From contig CM037879.1 in assembly GCA_021292165.1 (NCBI GenBank), forward strand, positions 261,399,921 to 261,463,920: 64,000 bases of DNA. The letters are read 5' to 3'. The position numbers and the translations under genes were made by a program. Shown in pieces: positions 11,536 through 22,716 of this stretch. The notes below the pieces were generated by a model. That model saw only the letters and a list, made by a program, of their open reading frames with translations. It did not search any database and was not told where the DNA came from. How positions within the stretch are numbered: the stretch's first letter is position 1; each line of letters begins with the position of its first letter. This DNA comes from Shinisaurus crocodilurus (lineage: Eukaryota; Chordata; Lepidosauria; Squamata; Shinisauridae).

Positions 11536-12087
11536 TGTTGGCTTTTTGTTATTGTTGCTTCCTTTAAAAGCACCCACCCCACCTTTGAGGCTACTGAGCA
11601 TCTCCATGAATATCACTTTTATCCCACCAGGCTGGCGCTGTGGTTCTTCCTACAGGCAAAGGTTTCTGAAGCTGGTTTCCAGCACTGCATCCCATGTCTG
11701 AAACCCAGAAGCAAACTAACCAGGACTGGCCTAAGATATTTTTGTTCCTGAGGTGGAAAGTCCAAATGGTACCACCCACCATCCCATCCACTAATTAACA
11801 GGGGGCACAATCCATCAGGAATGTCTCCTGTGCTTGTCACTTGTGCCATAAGGGCAGGACTTTGGGGCAGACATCCAGAAGTCCCCACACAGCAGAATAA
11901 GCAGGAGGGCCCCCAGATGCAGTGGGGGTGGCTTCCCACATTTTGGAATAAGTGAAGTATTAAACATTACCATCTGAAGAGGGAGCCCCCACAGGACCAT
12001 TAAGTCCAGAGTCTAAAATTACCCAACTGTACAAAGTGGTGCCTGAACCTGCCGTTGGGGAGCAACAGCAGGAGATGGCTATTGTCC

Positions 12088-12200
12088 TCATGTCCTACTG
12101 CGAGCTCATAGGCATCTCATTGGCCACTGTAGGAAACTGGTTGGTTGCTGGACTAGATGGGCCTTTGGTCTGATCAAGCGGGCTTTTTCTTATGTTCTGA
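12088..12200 (-). repeat. Dispersed repeat, CATCTAGTCCAGC family
   Basis: On the minus strand: GACCAAAGGCCCATCTAGTC then CAGCAACCAACCAG. A 5' part of the repeat also seen at 7022 and 55918. Confidence 0.6.
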
Positions 12201-12312
12201 AATGAATGGGAGTTGCGCAAGAGCATGCTGCCCATTATGAAGCTTGCACAGGAGAACGTCCTGGTGGATTTTGCTCCTTGGTCAGATCTGTGTCTCTGCT
12301 ATCCTGCTGCTG

Positions 12313-12397
12313 AAAGGTGCAATCCTATGCACACTTACCTGGGAGGAAGCCCCATGTAACACAGTAGTAGGACTTACTTCTGAATAAACATGCAAAG
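12313..12397. mobile_element. Family E foldback MITE
   Basis: GTGCAATCCTATGCACACTT ... GGACTTACTTCTGAATAAAC. Family E is an 85-bp foldback with GCAATCCTATGCA outer ends and TACTCAGAAGTAAGTCCCAT arms. Confidence 0.7.
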
Positions 12398-12622
12398 GCT
12401 TTCTTTCAGTGTACACTTTGTTGCCTGAGACGGCAACCTTTGATTACGCCCTTGTAAGCAGAACTGCCCTATTCTAGATTCAGCATTATCATTTTTTATT
12501 TGGAAATAACCTACAATCACTAGCCCCTGTATAAATACAGACAAACAGGCAGACATAAGAGAAATCCCTTCCTACAAACTTGCCATCTAATTCTTCGCAA
12601 TACTAAGAATAATTTCTGATTC

Positions 12623-12866
12623 TTTCAAAACTATGGGAAACAAGGGTGTTGCAAGAATCCAAATGAATGCATTAAAGCAGCCTTCCCCAACCTGGTGCCC
12701 TCCATATGTGTTAGTCTGCAACTCCCATCATTCCCAGCCAGCATGTTGGCTGGGAATGATGGGTGTTGCAAGCCGAAATATACCTGGAGGGCACCAAGTT
12801 GGGGTAGGCTGCTTTAATGCATTCATTTGGATTCTTGCAACACCCTTGTTTCCCATAGTTTTGAAA
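12623..12866. repeat. Inverted duplication: family A MITE plus 55-bp flanks
   Basis: The MITE occupies 12678-12811. Its flanks, 12623-12677 and 12812-12866, are exact inverse copies of each other (both carry GGGTGTTGCAAGAATCCAAA on opposite strands). The palindrome therefore extends far outside the transposon. Confidence 0.93.
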
Positions 12867-12930
12867 TTGCATGAAATTGCATGAAATTGAAATTGCATAG
12901 TTTTGAAATTGCATGAAATTGTGCTATGTG
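12856..12930. repeat. Short tandem duplication
   Basis: CATAGTTTTGAAATTGCATG occurs at 12855 and again at 12896, with further GAAATTGCAT words between: a 41-bp duplication at the right edge of the inverted repeat. Confidence 0.85.
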
Positions 12931-13099
12931 CATATGTCTTATTGCTTCAGTTTGGCAAAATATTTGGCAGCTGATGACTTTGATGCTCCTGCTCTGTTTT
13001 GCTTTTTTAAAAACCCAGACAACTCCCCGCCTCCAACAATCCACATTCATAACTATTGTACCAGGAAGCAAACTTTGGATTTCTGCCACTACTCTATGC

Positions 13100-13437
13100 C
13101 TGGGGTGCAGAACCTCTGGAAGTCCAAATGCGGCACTCTGGGGTTCCCCAGAAGGCCATGCCCCTTCCCCTGGCCCCACCACCTCTTCCCTGACCACTGA
13201 TCATTTGGTGGTTTCCTGACTTTTGCAAGGTTTCCCCCCCCACACACACACATATTCTCAAAGGCTAAAATGCCTCTCCTAAGGCTTAGTTACTGGCAGT
13301 AAGAGCTTTAAGCTACAATATGCTGGTATGTTTGGTATTTTGGCCCTGCCCCTTTTCCTTTGGCCGCACCCAACACTGGAATGCAGCCCCCGAGAACTTC
13401 TCCAGGCCTTCAGGCTGAAAGAGGTTCAGCACTCCTG
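13100..13437 (+). mobile_element. Family F hAT element, full length (338 bp)
   Basis: Ends CTGGGGTGCAGAACCTC and GAGGTTCAGCACTCCTG are inverted. Flanked by an 8-bp target duplication, CTCTATGC / TTCTATGC (7 of 8). No coding capacity. Body words GGCCACACCC-like and AAATGCCTCTCCTAAGGCTT recur in copies at 17878, 20012, 24125, 32880, 41136, 46170 and 48067. Confidence 0.9.
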
Positions 13438-13477
13438 TTCTATGCTTCAGCTAACCCCCTGATTTTTTTTAATGCAG

Positions 13478-13736
13478 TAGCCAGTGTGGCGTAGTGGTTA
13501 GAGTGTTGGACTGGGACTCTGGAGATCCAGGTTCTAGTCCCCGCTTGCCCATGAAACTCACTGGGTGACTTTGGGCCAGTCACTGACTCTCAGCCTAACC
13601 TACCTCACAGGGTTGTTGTGAGGATAAAATGAAGAGGAGCGGGGGGAGGATTATGTAAGCGGCCTTGGGATCCTTTCAGGAAAAAAAGGCAGGGTATAAA
13701 TATAATAAATATAATAAATAAATAAATAAATAAATG
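13478..13736 (+). mobile_element. tRNA-headed SINE (Sauria/Squam type)
   Basis: A box GTGTGGCGTAGTGGTTA, B box GGTTCTAGTCCCC, body CTCACTGGGTGACTTTGGGC, and an A-rich tail of ATAAATAAATAA. It ends only about 20 bp from the donor of RFX4 exon 13 (13753-13758). Confidence 0.92.
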
Positions 13737-13758
13737 GACAAGGTTGGAAGTGACTTAC

Positions 13759-13921
13759 CCATGTTCTTCTCGGTGGGGATAAACAGGTATCCTGTGTGTA
13801 ACAGACGAAGGAGGCACATGAGGATTTCTCATACAAGGCAGTTGTTGGGAGTTTTCAGCAGGTGACCCAGCAGCTGTTGTTACAGTGTATGTGAGAGACC
13901 ATGTATAAGACTGCATGGCCC
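13759..13921 (-). CDS. RFX4: RFX4 exon 13: C-terminal tail
   Basis: Exon of 163 bases: rest of Gly481, window residues 482-534 ([20 protein letters not shown] to VYPHREEH) and two bases of Gly535. This part of the tail is unusually well conserved among vertebrates. Acceptor ATGCAG, donor GTAAGT (the strongest in the window). Confidence 0.96.
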
Positions 13922-14088
13922 CTGCATAAAATGGAAAGATCCCGTTAGCTGTCAAGTATGTTATGAAGCTCCACTTCTGCTAAAATACAACGATGCAGCC
14001 TCCACAGCATGTGGTGGTGGAGGAATGTCACCAAATGTGGAGTTATCTGTCTTAAGTTGTTCATAAACGAAGCAAAACGAAACTAAAA

Positions 14089-14500
14089 AGCATGCTTGTT
14101 TGTTTGTTTGAATTTATGCCCTGCCTTTCCACACTCAGGTGCCCAAGGTGGCCAAAACAGTAAAACATACAATTCCAGTACCAGACAATATAAAAGTGAC
14201 TATGAAAATACATAAACCAGCCAGTAAAAGAAGAACAAATAAAAATAGCAGCCAGGTAAATTAAAACAGCAGGAGATCATAATAATCTTGACGGGCGAAT
14301 GAAGATATTTGCCTGCCAGCAGGTCACAAAAGAGGGAACTAGATGGACCTCCTTAGGAAGAGAGTTCCCAAGCCTGCAACCACTGAGAAGGCCCCCTCTT
14401 GCACCCACATCAAGCTCACCTCCAGTATTGGCAGGATGAACAGGAAGGCCTCTCCTTCGTACTTCAGTACATGGGCAGATTCATGTTGGAGAGGTCTTTT
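14089..14500. repeat. Worn non-LTR retroposon fragment
   Basis: Begins with a TGTTTGTTTG run and CATGCCCTGCC-like text, then GAGAGTTCCCAAGCCTGCAA and CACTGAGAAGGCCCCCTCTT, words I know from squamate LINE 3' regions. Orientation probably minus. Confidence 0.5.
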
Positions 14501-14511
14501 AGAAGTTGGGT

Positions 14512-14780
14512 TCAGACAACATGATAACCCACACTCAAGGGTTGAGTATGGGTTGAGTGTGGTTTGTTGCTGAACTGTGGGTTGTTGTCGAAACGTGGGT
14601 CATCATGTTGTCTGAACCCAGCTGTGCTAACAAGCCATGGCTTGTTAACCATGAACAACCCATGAACCCATGGTTAGTTGTTGGGTTGTGAACTGTGGGT
14701 TGTTCACTATGATTTGTTATCTCGGCTGGGTTCAGACAACACAATAAACAACAACCTATGGTTCAACGACAACCCTTACT
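14512..14780. mobile_element. Family B foldback elements, tandem
   Basis: GGGTTCAGACAACATGATAA at 14513 pairs with ATGTTGTCTGAACCCAG at about 14604-14620; a third end, GGGTTCAGACAACACAATAA, follows at 14729. Internal AACAAGCCATGGCTTGTTAA palindrome. Confidence 0.7.
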
Positions 14781-14885
14781 CAGCCCTTGTCCAAACCCTG
14801 TTGTTCTATTTTTGTACAGCTGAAGAAACACCACCTTCTTATTTATGTATTCAAGAATAAGAATGGTGTTGAGGCCATGCCGGCT

Positions 14886-14942
14886 TGGGGTGATGGAAGT
14901 TGCAGTCCAACACATCTGGAGGAAGGTTGGGGAAGGCTGTCC
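14886..14942. mobile_element. Half of a family A MITE
   Basis: Only the right arm: GATGGAAGTTGCAGTCCAAC then GGTTGGGGAAGGCTG. Confidence 0.7.
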
Positions 14943-16089
14943 TATTGTGACAGGGAGAGGAGGTTACAGTGTCAGGGATTAGACTTTTCAGGTATGTTCT
15001 TCTTACATCACAGGTTGGGGAAGTGAGGTATAGTTGGGGGTATAGTGAGCCATGCAGAACTTTATAAAGCTGCATCAGCCTACAGCCACTGTGGAGCATC
15101 CATTTTTTGAAGGAGTAATGAACTGATAAACAAGATATAAAAGGGAAGGTCAGTTCACAGCAGAAAGTTGTTTTAAAACGGAGGCATGACTTTCATTTCA
15201 TTGGCACACTGGAAAACATTGAATGACACTGTCACTTCACAATATAAATTATATTTCAGTAATTTGGGGAGCGATTGCTCAACATAACTGGCACATAGAT
15301 CCAAACCACCTTTATTTAGAAAGGAGAACCAAAGTGTACGTTACTTTAAATAAATATGGAGCTAGTTGCTACGTCTGTTTTGCTTTTATTTTTAAACTCT
15401 AGAGTAAGTGCAGGGGTCTTGCGAAGCAAATGGATCACTATTTGGCAATATGTATTACAGGTGCAGGAGGCCTCCGATCCACATTGGGACCGCAGCAGGA
15501 GGGAAATGGTTAAAGCCCTGCTACTCCCCACACTAGGATCCCAATCCAGATTGGTACCCCTGTGCTTAGTTTAGAGTAAAAACAAGAAATGAAAAAAGTA
15601 ATCTGTGTGCTTTGGCCCCAAGTCTCATTGATTTGAGTAGAATTCATTTCCCAAGTGTGCTTTTAGGACTTGCTGCGTAATGTATTTTTACTAGAGATGT
15701 GCACAAATGGCCTCTCAAAATTCTCCACCCTTTTTGTGGGCAGAGAAACTGGGGGGGGGGGGGCAATTTCACGAAATTTCTCCAGCGGGGGGAGAAATTC
15801 TCAACAGTTTCTCACAGGTAGGGCTCACCATTGGCAGGGGTTGTGTAGCACAGCTTCTTTTTTTGTAAAGCATTCTGGGTTTTTTTGTGCTGCCACTGTA
15901 AGTGGCAATAGCACCGACTGTGCTGGCAGGCTGGCCCCCATTTTACATCCACCACAGTGCAGATGTGAGGGGGGCACTGTTGCGTCTAGCACCAGGGAAG
16001 AGGTGGAGCTAGTGCTGAGCCAAAATCTGTCCTCCATTTCCTGAAAGTTTTCTTCCCCCATGAAAGAGGCTACCATTGTTCCACCTCAT

Positions 16090-16400
16090 TCTCAGGGTGT
16101 TTTATAACTTATTTGTGAGCTCCTCTAATCTCTGGGAAGTGGCCGAGAGTGCTGTGTATGTGTTTTCTTTCTATTACACATATCTCTGTTGCTCTGCAGC
16201 CTCCCAGGCTGCCTGCACTTCCTGATCTGAAAAGGCTTACGGGAGGAATTACCTCATGATGTCTTTCCCTGGACATTAATTGAAGTGTGGAATTCAAAGG
16301 AAGCTACAGGCTTCCTGAGAGATAACTGTACAATGAAAAACAGGAAACTTGGGCACACTGCTCAGCAGCTACCTCCTATGTCAGGTAAGCACAAGAGCCC
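16090..16400. promoter_or_regulatory. Low-repeat segment, possible conserved element
   Basis: No repeat recognised; contains GGACATTAATTGAAGTGTGG and ATTACCTCATGATG. Possible regulatory DNA, but nothing here proves it. Confidence 0.2.
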
Positions 16401-16509
16401 CAAACCCAAGTCATGAGAATTTCTCCAAAATTTTCTTCACCACTTTCTTTTCGAAAGCAATTTCTTTTCTATCAAATTAGCATCCATTTCGGAAGTGTCA
16501 ATGGATCTT

Positions 16510-17190
16510 AGGACTTAGGTTACATCTTATCCAGCAAAAGCTTCTGTTCCACGTATATTGGACACCACAACGTCTTTTCAATAAAGGCTTGGCTAAGTCA
16601 GCTAACATGTTGGAGATGTGATGCAGCTAATGCTTCCTTCACCCATATGTTTTGGCAATGCCCAGTAGCTGCTTCCTTCTGGGAAGAGGTTATATAATAC
16701 GGATAAATTTAGTATTGGAAAACTCTTTAATATTTATGGATGTACATGTTCTACTTAAGTATCTTCCCTCTTCTTGGAATCTTGCACAAGGTCAATGTAA
16801 ACAGATTTTCCGTGCCCTTATGACAGTCAAATGACTGATATTATAAGACGGGAGGGATAAACAGCCACCTTTGATAACGCAATGGATTGAAGATCTATTG
16901 ACTCTTTCAACCTTTGAAAGGGTGGTATTTAGACGCCACCTACTCACGGATAAATATAGGGATATTTGGCTTGTCGTTGTTGAAACTTATGCATAATTGT
17001 TTCTATTGACAGTCGTATATTTCTTTATATATATGTAATACATAAGCATAGAAACATATGTATTAATCCCAACTGATATACTTAACTTTTAGGCAATGTA
17101 AACTTTTCCCCCCTATTATTATTGGGGTTTTGGTTTTGGTTTTGGTTTATAACTTTTTGAAATTCACAATAAAAAAATTATTTCAAAAAT
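16510..17190 (+). mobile_element. L1-type LINE, 3' end
   Basis: Encodes the end of L1 ORF2 with frameshifts: VYWTPQRLFNKGLA, then CWRC and HMFWQCPVAASFWEEV (the C-terminal Cys-rich motif of L1), then a 3' UTR ending in CACAATAAAAAAATTATTTC. (TTTTGG)n at 17120-17145. A related copy is at 29325-30562. Confidence 0.8.
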
Positions 17191-17389
17191 TGAATGAGAA
17201 TGGTTGAAAATAGTGTGGGAGAAATTTGGTAATTTTTACCATGTTTCCTGTTTACTAACAACAAGGCACACTGATAAGCAGGCAGTGAAATTATTAGTTA
17301 TCCATTGGCAAAGTTTTACAGTTTCTGTAAATGGGCCGCTTGTGTGCTTCAAAGCACAACAGTGCTAGCAAATGAGTAATCCAGGCCTT

Positions 17390-17860
17390 TTAGAGAGCAC
17401 TGGGAGAGACAACCATATAGCCATTGCTTTTGTTACAGTACTGATGTTTGAGCAATCATTAATCAAGCTTTTGTAATTTAAAAGGAATTAAGGCCTAATT
17501 ATCGCTTTTCAGAACACAGCACTGGAAACAAAAAAGATGTAAAGAAAAAGGTGTCCGGGTCTTGCCAGATGTTTTACAGCAGAGCAATTTATTGATGGTT
17601 TGCCTTTATGAAGTGTGCTGTCATGTAAAGCTCAATGATTTAATTGCTTTTTTGTGCCTGACCACTGAAGGTCCACAGAGATTGTAATTTGCCACGCTTG
17701 ATAGTTAACATACAGTATATAGTTAATGCTGCCAATAAGCAGCAATGGCTTAATGAAACCTGAAATAAGCGAACAGCAATCTGTTAGGAATTAAATCTCT
17801 GATTAGTTTCAGAGTTATACAAAAGTATTCACAATTTTGCATTTACCTGGAGCAATATCA
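17390..17860. promoter_or_regulatory. Low-repeat AT-rich block, candidate conserved enhancer
   Basis: 470 bp without recognised repeats, with vertebrate enhancer-like composition: AATTAAGGCCTAATTATCGC, ATTTATTGATGGTTTGCC, CAATGATTTAATTGC. This is the block in the window I would test first for conservation. Confidence 0.4.
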
Positions 17861-17877
17861 ATAATAAGTTGATATTG

Positions 17878-18090
17878 AACCACAAGCCCAGGGGCCAAAT
17901 CCGGCCCTCCTGGGCTCCTAAATTAGCCCCCTGGAGTTCCCCGGGTGGCCACGCCCCTTCCCCTGGCCCCACCCACTCCCCCCCAACCACCAATCATTGG
18001 GTGGTTCCCCAGCTTTTGTGCGGTCTTTCTCCCCATTCTAAAAGGATGAAATGCCTCTCCTAAGGCTTAGCTGCTGACAGGAAGAGCTAT
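17878..18090 (+). mobile_element. Family F hAT element, 5' part
   Basis: AACCACAAGCCCAGGGGCCA through AAATGCCTCTCCTAAGGCTT; nearly identical to 20028-20240, so both derive from one subfamily. Confidence 0.8.
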
Positions 18091-18404
18091 TATCAATAAT
18101 AAGTGATATAATGCTTGGTAGTTATATAATTTGTTTGGTTCTCATTTTAATGCAATTACCTATTTTACACTTCCCAAACCAAAAAGCAGCTACTCCAGAT
18201 ACTCCTTCACACTTTCCCGATTTCTGCGATGCAGTTCTCCAATAAAAATGCATATAAAATGTGTATGTTGGGTGAAGATAATGTGCAAAGATGCACATAT
18301 TATGAGAAACGTGCGTGAAAATGCATACACCTATTTAAAAACATTACAAACTGATGTAGAAACCAGATGAAATGGTTAGGGAAATGAGAAACTTCATTCC
18401 ATTC

Positions 18405-18770
18405 CATTCATTTCATTCATTCCATTTACTACATTTCTAAACCGTGCCCGATAGCCAAAGATCTCTGGCCAGTTTACAAGGATTAAAAACCTTAAAAATA
18501 CAATCTTGCACATAATATAAAAACCATTGACACATGAACATATAAATAAATAATATACACGCACACACATGTGTAAATAATTTTAACAATCAGTAATAAG
18601 AAATCCTAGGGCCCAATTAAAGACCTTCTCATAAAGTGCTAAATGGCTAAGAGTAGAGGAAGGTCTAAATCTGGCGCCAAAAAGATAACAATGTTGGCAC
18701 CGGGCAGGCCTCATTGGGGAGATTATTCCATAATCAAGGGGCCACTGATACATTGACCAATACATCCATC
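18405..18770. repeat. Retroposon fragment
   Basis: Starts with CATTCATTCCATTTACTAC and GATAGCCAAAGATCTCTGGC; continues with a gene-poor region ending GGGGAGATTATTCCATAATC. Style of a LINE 3' region on the minus strand; family not known to me. Confidence 0.45.
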
Positions 18771-19785
18771 CCTAGGCAGAAGTCTTTGCTGTGCTGCTTC
18801 CCAAGATCATTTTAATTGGAGTTGCCAGGGATTCTGTTTAGGACTTTATGCAAACAAAGCATTTGCTCTGTGGCCTTCCCCACAAGAGCTGCAACAGCCC
18901 TGCAAAGGAGATCAGTATTATCATTGCAGTATTATCATTGCCCAAATTGCAGCTCAGGGGCTCAGGCTGAGAAAGGAAGGCTTGCCAACAAATATATACA
19001 GTTCAACAAAACCCCTTTGTTAGAACAAGCAGATTTGGGAGGGGGGGATTTGGGGCACAGAAGTGGTGGTGGACTATCCTTGAGCTGTCACCCTGGGATT
19101 GGGACACCACTATCACATCCCCAAAGGTCTCCCACAAACCTCTCTGTTTCTCACAGCATCTCCAGGTCGGTGACCTTGGTTTCCAGGGAACAAACTTGTT
19201 CCCTGAGGGCCAGGAGCTCATTGCTCTGAGCACAAATCCACAACTTCCATCCTGCAGGCAGATAGTCATACATGTGACAGTGCAACAAACTGGATAGCCC
19301 CCATACCCTAAGTTACTGTAGAGAACTTGGAACTGTAGTAACTCCAGGATATCCTTCCTTCCATTCATGCATGTTTCAGGTTGGACTGTGTTTATCAAAA
19401 GTGATCCATTCTGTTAGCCACTCACCTCTCTTTCTCCTCTCCTCTTCATTTCTCCCATAATTCAGTACAGTACTTGAATTATGAGGGAAAGGCAGGGGGC
19501 CTTAAATGAAATCTGCAAACCCTCCCCAAGACTTCCCACCCCCAATTTTAGCCAAACCATTCCTTCAAAAACAGCCACTAAGGGGCCATCACAAAAGTTA
19601 GAGCTGCCCCGAACCCTGTAATTCAAGTCACTATTTAAAGGACTGCCTCACTATGAATATAGCCTGGGTATTAAGATCTGCAGGAGATGGCCTTTTGAGG
19701 GCTCCATTTGTCGAGCACACCGTTTTAGATGAATGTTATTCTTTGGAAAGTGCATAAGCAATCCGTCATCCTTAGCCATACCAAC

Positions 19786-19947
19786 CTGTTGTAGTTGCTA
19801 TGCCAACATACTCCGGGGACTGATTGCTTACAGGCGAGGGTGCAGAGGGCACATCCACTGAGGTGGCAGATTTAGCTGGAGAGAAAGGCACTGGGGAGGG
19901 ACTTGGAGGAACAGGTTCTGTCAGTATGATCTCTTCTCGTACTTCTA
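19786..19947 (-). CDS. RFX4: RFX4 exon 12: Pro/Ser-rich tail begins
   Basis: Exon of 162 bases: rest of Val427, window residues 428-480 ([10 protein letters not shown], then a Pro/Ser-rich stretch with SPAKSATSV and SPEYVG) and first base of Gly481. Less conserved than the domains; it shows an extra Thr (IATTTG) compared with the mammalian protein as I recall it. Acceptor TTGCAG, donor GTTGGT. Confidence 0.95.
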
Positions 19948-20755
19948 CTGCAATGAGAAGAAAAATAGAGGCTAAAATAACACTCTTGCTTTTCTTTTTC
20001 CTTTCCTTAAAACAGGGGTGGGGAACCACAAGCCCAGGGGCCAAATCCGGCCCTCCTGGGCTCCTAAATTAGCCCCCTGGAGTTCCCCAGGTGACCACGC
20101 CCCTTCCCCTGGCCCCACCCACTTCCCCCCAACCACCAATCATTGGGTGGTTTCCCAGCTTTTGTGCAGTCTTTCTCCCCATTCTAAAAGGATGAAATGC
20201 CTCTCCTAAGGCTTAGCTACTGACAGGAAGAGCTTTAAGATAAAATATGCTGGAATGTGGCCACGTTGACAGAGGTTCCCCTAGTGGTGTAGCCAGGGCT
20301 GGACCTCGGGGCCAAAGTCCAGGGCCCTGCCCCTGCAGCCCAGGGGGTCCCCAAATGATCACCCAGAGAGCAGCAAGTGATGCAGGCAGCGGAAGTAAAC
20401 TCCATTTTATTCCTGTAGTCATGATGGTGCTATGATTTCAGTGAGTTTAAACTGAAAAACTGCACATGCTCAGAGTATTATTATTTTTTAATCAGAGTTG
20501 GCAAACCGTTTTGCTGTTCTTGTTCTAACAGATCAGGAATGCTGAAGCAGTTGTAAAGCATGGAATGGCTGCGGGTGGGGGCAAAGAGAAATATTAGCTT
20601 TATGCTTCTCAACTGAAGTCGTACGCATGGGCATCTAAAGGCCCTCCTCCCATAAGACCATTAAGTACTGGGTACGTTCCCCTATTGTGATATTTTTTCA
20701 AGCATAATGGTGGGTGTGTAGATTTGTAGCTAATTGTGATGCCATTTCTGCTCAC
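19948..20755. other. RFX4 intron 11
   Basis: 0.8 kb. Family F part at 20012-20260, then fragments of a GTGGTGTAGCCAGGGCTGGA repeat near 20283-20360; 20361-20755 unassigned. Confidence 0.6.
20012..20260 (+). mobile_element. Family F hAT element, 5' part
   Basis: Begins with the proper hAT-like end CAGGGGTGGGGAACCACAAG and runs to ATATGCTGGAATGTGGCC. Confidence 0.8.
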
Positions 20756-20875
20756 CTGTTCCTCCTTCTCCTTTCATTGCCCTCATCAGCTCATTGGCTC
20801 TCTCCTGACAATGGAGCGATTCTAACAGGTACAATACGTAGTCATCAAACATCAGGTGAATTAAGTGAAAAGATC
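20756..20875 (-). CDS. RFX4: RFX4 exon 11: dimerization domain, second part
   Basis: Exon of 120 bases: rest of Gly387, window residues 388-426 ([20 protein letters not shown] to KGEGGT) and first base of Val427. It completes the dimerization domain ([12 protein letters not shown]). Acceptor CATCAG, donor GTGAGC. Confidence 0.96.
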
Positions 20876-22716
20876 CTGATGATACAATAAGCAAGAAACA
20901 GTTAATAGAATAGGTATTGCTTTTACAATCCTATTGGCTATGAATTGGTCACTTCATAGCAAGTCAAATGCTGAAAGAAACTGTAACCCTAACCACACTT
21001 TACGGGAGTAACTCCCACTGTTTTCATGGAGATCTTCTTCCCAAGTAAACATGATTAGGATCAGGCTAGAGGGAGTGGAATTTTGTTTTGCTTCGGTTTT
21101 TGTATCATACCTGAATTTATACAGCCAGAATTAATTTTTGGTTCATTGTGTATTAAGTCTCTGAGCTGCAGTCCCTAAGAAAATTGACCTGACTAAGTAG
21201 AATGACCTTTACAGCAATTACAAACTGTGGGCAAAGTTAGTAACCATGCTTTTCACAGTTTGATTAGTTTGCCAGTCGAAATCTTTTGTTATATTTCAGT
21301 TAACAAAGATCTGAGGCATGTGAAAATAGTTCATGTTATTTGACTGAGTATAGGAAGATGGACTTCTAACTCAGGACTGGGTTCTGATATGACTGGTTTT
21401 AGATCAGGTTCTAACAGGGTTTTTATTTTGCTTCTGCTGCTGTCATCAGAGAGGATAGCTAGCCAATCAGCAACCACATGTGTGCACAGTGCTAACCGCA
21501 GCATTGGCTGCCACCTGTCATCCGTTTCTGGTAAGGTTGGAAATTCCCCTCTTCCTACTAGAAAACTATTTCACTGGCTGCCACTGTGTGAATGGGCATG
21601 TTCCCACCAGGTGGAAACTGCCTACCCCTCATTTCCAGCAATATCTCCTCCCTCTTATAGCTGGTTGGAGAAAAATGTCTACTTTTAGCCAGCTACTTGA
21701 AAAAGGGAGGGTGGGGAAACACATGGAAACATTGCCTCTTTTTTTGTTTTGTTTTGTTCCTTCTCTTCCCTAGCTGCAGAGGTGGTGTTAGGGGGCAGTC
21801 CGCTAGGGCTGGAGCCCCGAACCTTTCATTTGGAGCCCCGAATCTCTGGGAGGCCATCTGCTCCACCACCTTGCTGTCCATGGGCACTTGCTGAAATAAC
21901 GCTACAGGGGCCCTGATGATCTCTGTTACATCTGATCCCCCTGGATTAGCTGGCTTTTTGCCTGCATCTGCTTCACCCCCTGCTGCCCTCCTGCTTGAAT
22001 CTTTCTGCCTGAGGTTTTTTCTGAAATAAAATGCCCTCCTCTCCCCTCTCCATACATCCCTTTTTACAACTAGGGGTGTCCTTAGGAGACAGGGTCCTTC
22101 AAAGACACACACACAGACTTTGGAGCACATGTAAATTAGAATAGCAAATTTGTGCATTTTTTTGTCCTGTGGGCACGAGCCTCAGATCTTTTCATCTTTT
22201 CAGTACCTAGCACCACCCTTGCCTAGCTGGCAGAACAGAATGTGCAATAGTTTGAGGCTTGCAGACTCAATGGGCTGTGAGTAGCTTGATGACAATACAG
22301 AAAGTTCAGGGAACAACTCAACGGCAGTTCAGATAGTAGGCTTCCATGACCAACATGGTCCATGAGTCATCAGTGGCCAGCCACTGCTGTAATCACTTGA
22401 CCGGCAACAATTTTGTTAATTTTGTTAATGGACCAAATTTTACTGCCATCTTTTTTATACTATGCATAACTTGAAATTTGGTGATCCTTATTACGTGGGG
22501 TGGCGGGGAGAGACTATTCTTCTACTCTGGAAAAGTCAAACTACTGGATTATTTTTAATTTTTTTGCTTTAGAGTGTGTGTGGAAAACCTGAAATTCCCT
22601 TTCAGTTATTGTTTCATTAGCATAAAGCACCTGCATGGTTATGTGCTATCAGTATGGCCCCTGCTATGGAGTGAAATAGCTCCTCCTCATATATCTAGAT
22701 AATAAAGAGAAAGTAC
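20876..22716. other. RFX4 intron 10
   Basis: 1.8 kb. A worn family E copy at about 20985-21065; unassigned 21066-21768; family G hAT element 21777-22221; unassigned 22230-22716. Confidence 0.6.
21777..22221 (+). mobile_element. Family G hAT element, full length (445 bp)
   Basis: Inverted ends CAGAGGTGGTGTTAGG and CCTAGCACCACCCTTG; perfect 8-bp target duplication CCTAGCTG at 21769-21776 and 22222-22229. No transposase frame. Second copy at 52010-52805. Confidence 0.9.

Larger units (their letters stand above)
11304..13758. other. RFX4 intron 13
   Basis: 2.5 kb: 5S-headed SINE 11391-11535; unassigned 11536-12087; dispersed repeat 12088-12200; family E MITE 12313-12397; inverted duplication 12623-12866 with a short tandem 12856-12930; hAT element 13100-13437; SINE 13478-13736. 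Confidence 0.7.
13922..19785. other. RFX4 intron 12
   Basis: 5.9 kb: LINE-type fragment 14089-14500; family B elements 14512-14780; half MITE 14886-14942; unassigned 14943-16089 (a G14 run near 15752 and an AGAGATGTGCACAAAT end near 15695 suggest another hAT); low-repeat 16090-16400; L1 3' end 16510-17190; low-repeat 17390-17860; family F part 17878-18090; retroposon fragment 18405-18770; unassigned 18771-19785, with a stop-ridden coiled-coil-like stretch on the minus strand at 19060-19300. Confidence 0.65.

Noticed and set aside
19060..19300. Coiled-coil-like frame on the minus strand (LALREQVCSLETKV)
   Set aside because: Broken by stops and shifts; possibly an ORF1 relic of a retroelement, but I could not name it.
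11265..19810. X-box-like words (GTTTCCATAGCTACC, GTTGCTATGCCAAC) as RFX autoregulation sites
   Set aside because: Both lie in coding exons 14 and 12 and miss key X-box positions.
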